Shown piece after piece: positions 6,286 through 6,426 of a DNA stretch of 6,426 nucleotides. Position 1 is the first letter of the stretch. Each line of letters starts with the position of its first letter. The stretch spans positions 1 to 6,426 of the forward strand of contig NYVY01000106.1 of the NCBI GenBank assembly GCA_002684875.1. The letters are read 5' to 3'. The stretch comes from Pseudomonadota bacterium (lineage in GTDB: Bacteria; Pseudomonadota; Gammaproteobacteria; Burkholderiales; Burkholderiaceae_A). The notes beneath the pieces were generated by a model. It was not told the DNA's origin. It saw nothing but the letters and a program-made list of their open reading frames with translations, and made no database searches. Made by a program: the position numbers and the translations under genes.

Positions 6286-6426
6286 CAGTTCGAAACTTTA
6301 ACAAAAAAAACCTCTTATACGGAACGCGTTTAGGAAAGTTGATTACTCCAGAATCAGCCTATATTAAACGTCGAGATCTTATTGGGAGTGTTATGGCTCT
6401 GAGTACCCTTGCCTATGGAAAAACTG
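6282..6426 (+). CDS. msrP: Protein-methionine-sulfoxide reductase catalytic subunit MsrP (YedY), N-terminal fragment, probable TTG start
   Basis: MsrP is a periplasmic molybdopterin enzyme that reduces oxidised methionines in envelope proteins, taking electrons from the membrane haem protein MsrQ. The 48 codons seen include GKLITPESAYIKRRDLIGSV, which matches the family's N-terminus: a T/S-x-E-S-x-Y-x-x-R-R block that forms a Tat signal with the twin arginines at residues 30-31, then a hydrophobic stretch (VMALSTLAYG). An in-frame TAA at 6279-6281 and the absence of any upstream ATG leave TTG 6282 as the most likely start. It overlaps the cytochrome TGA as TTGA, with AGGA at 6273-6276 five bases upstream. 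TTG 6339 is a less likely alternative because it gives an unusually short leader. The gene continues past the window, so the molybdopterin domain is unseen. Confidence 0.82.
   Translation, partial: MTVRNFNKKNLLYGTRLGKLITPESAYIKRRDLIGSVMALSTLAYGKT

Noticed and set aside
1..6426. CRISPR array, insertion sequence, tRNA, toxin-antitoxin or a new defence system
   Set aside because: No repeat array, terminal inverted repeats, tRNA-like cloverleaf or unassigned gene was seen; nearly every base belongs to known core genes.

Overview
The window is a stretch of bacterial core genome from an AT-rich proteobacterium, most likely a betaproteobacterium. I did not count base composition, but GC looks near 40%. 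Three things point to Betaproteobacteria. The order secY-infA-rpmJ-rpsM-rpsK-rpsD-rpoA-rplQ has infA inside the cluster, unlike E. coli. Protein signatures fit, such as an S4 ending in [13 protein letters not shown] and an alpha subunit ending near ESWPPAG. The neighbourhood hemB, engB, cytochrome c4 next to the alpha operon is one I recall from betaproteobacteria. The low GC and tight packing (gaps of 6 to 54 bases, overlapping start/stop codons) would fit a small-genome lineage such as freshwater or marine Methylophilales. That placement is inference.

Left block, 1-3817, plus strand: the end of the spc operon and the whole alpha operon. It holds the C-terminal part of secY, then infA (IF-1), rpmJ (L36), rpsM (S13), rpsK (S11), rpsD (S4), rpoA (RNA polymerase alpha) and rplQ (L17). 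All genes look intact, and nearly all have a Shine-Dalgarno match just upstream. rpmJ is only 38 codons.

Middle block, 3825-5497, minus strand: a two-gene unit, engB (ribosome-assembly GTPase) followed by hemB (porphobilinogen synthase), overlapping by one base (TAATG). hemB converges on rplQ with only 7 bases between stop codons and no visible terminator.

Right block, 5498-6426, plus strand: a divergent intergenic region carries a TATAAT box, then a diheme cytochrome c4 gene, then the 5' end of msrP (periplasmic methionine sulfoxide reductase, molybdopterin subunit), cut by the window edge. msrP appears to start at a TTG overlapping the cytochrome stop codon.

Functionally, the left block supplies translation, transcription and protein export. 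EngB helps assemble the ribosomes, HemB feeds haem synthesis, the cytochrome uses haem in the periplasm, and MsrP repairs periplasmic proteins using electrons from the respiratory chain. I found no mobile element, CRISPR array, tRNA, rRNA or undescribed multi-gene system. The findings are small-scale: start codons, overlaps, metal-site type, homopolymer tracts and a two-codon reading frame.
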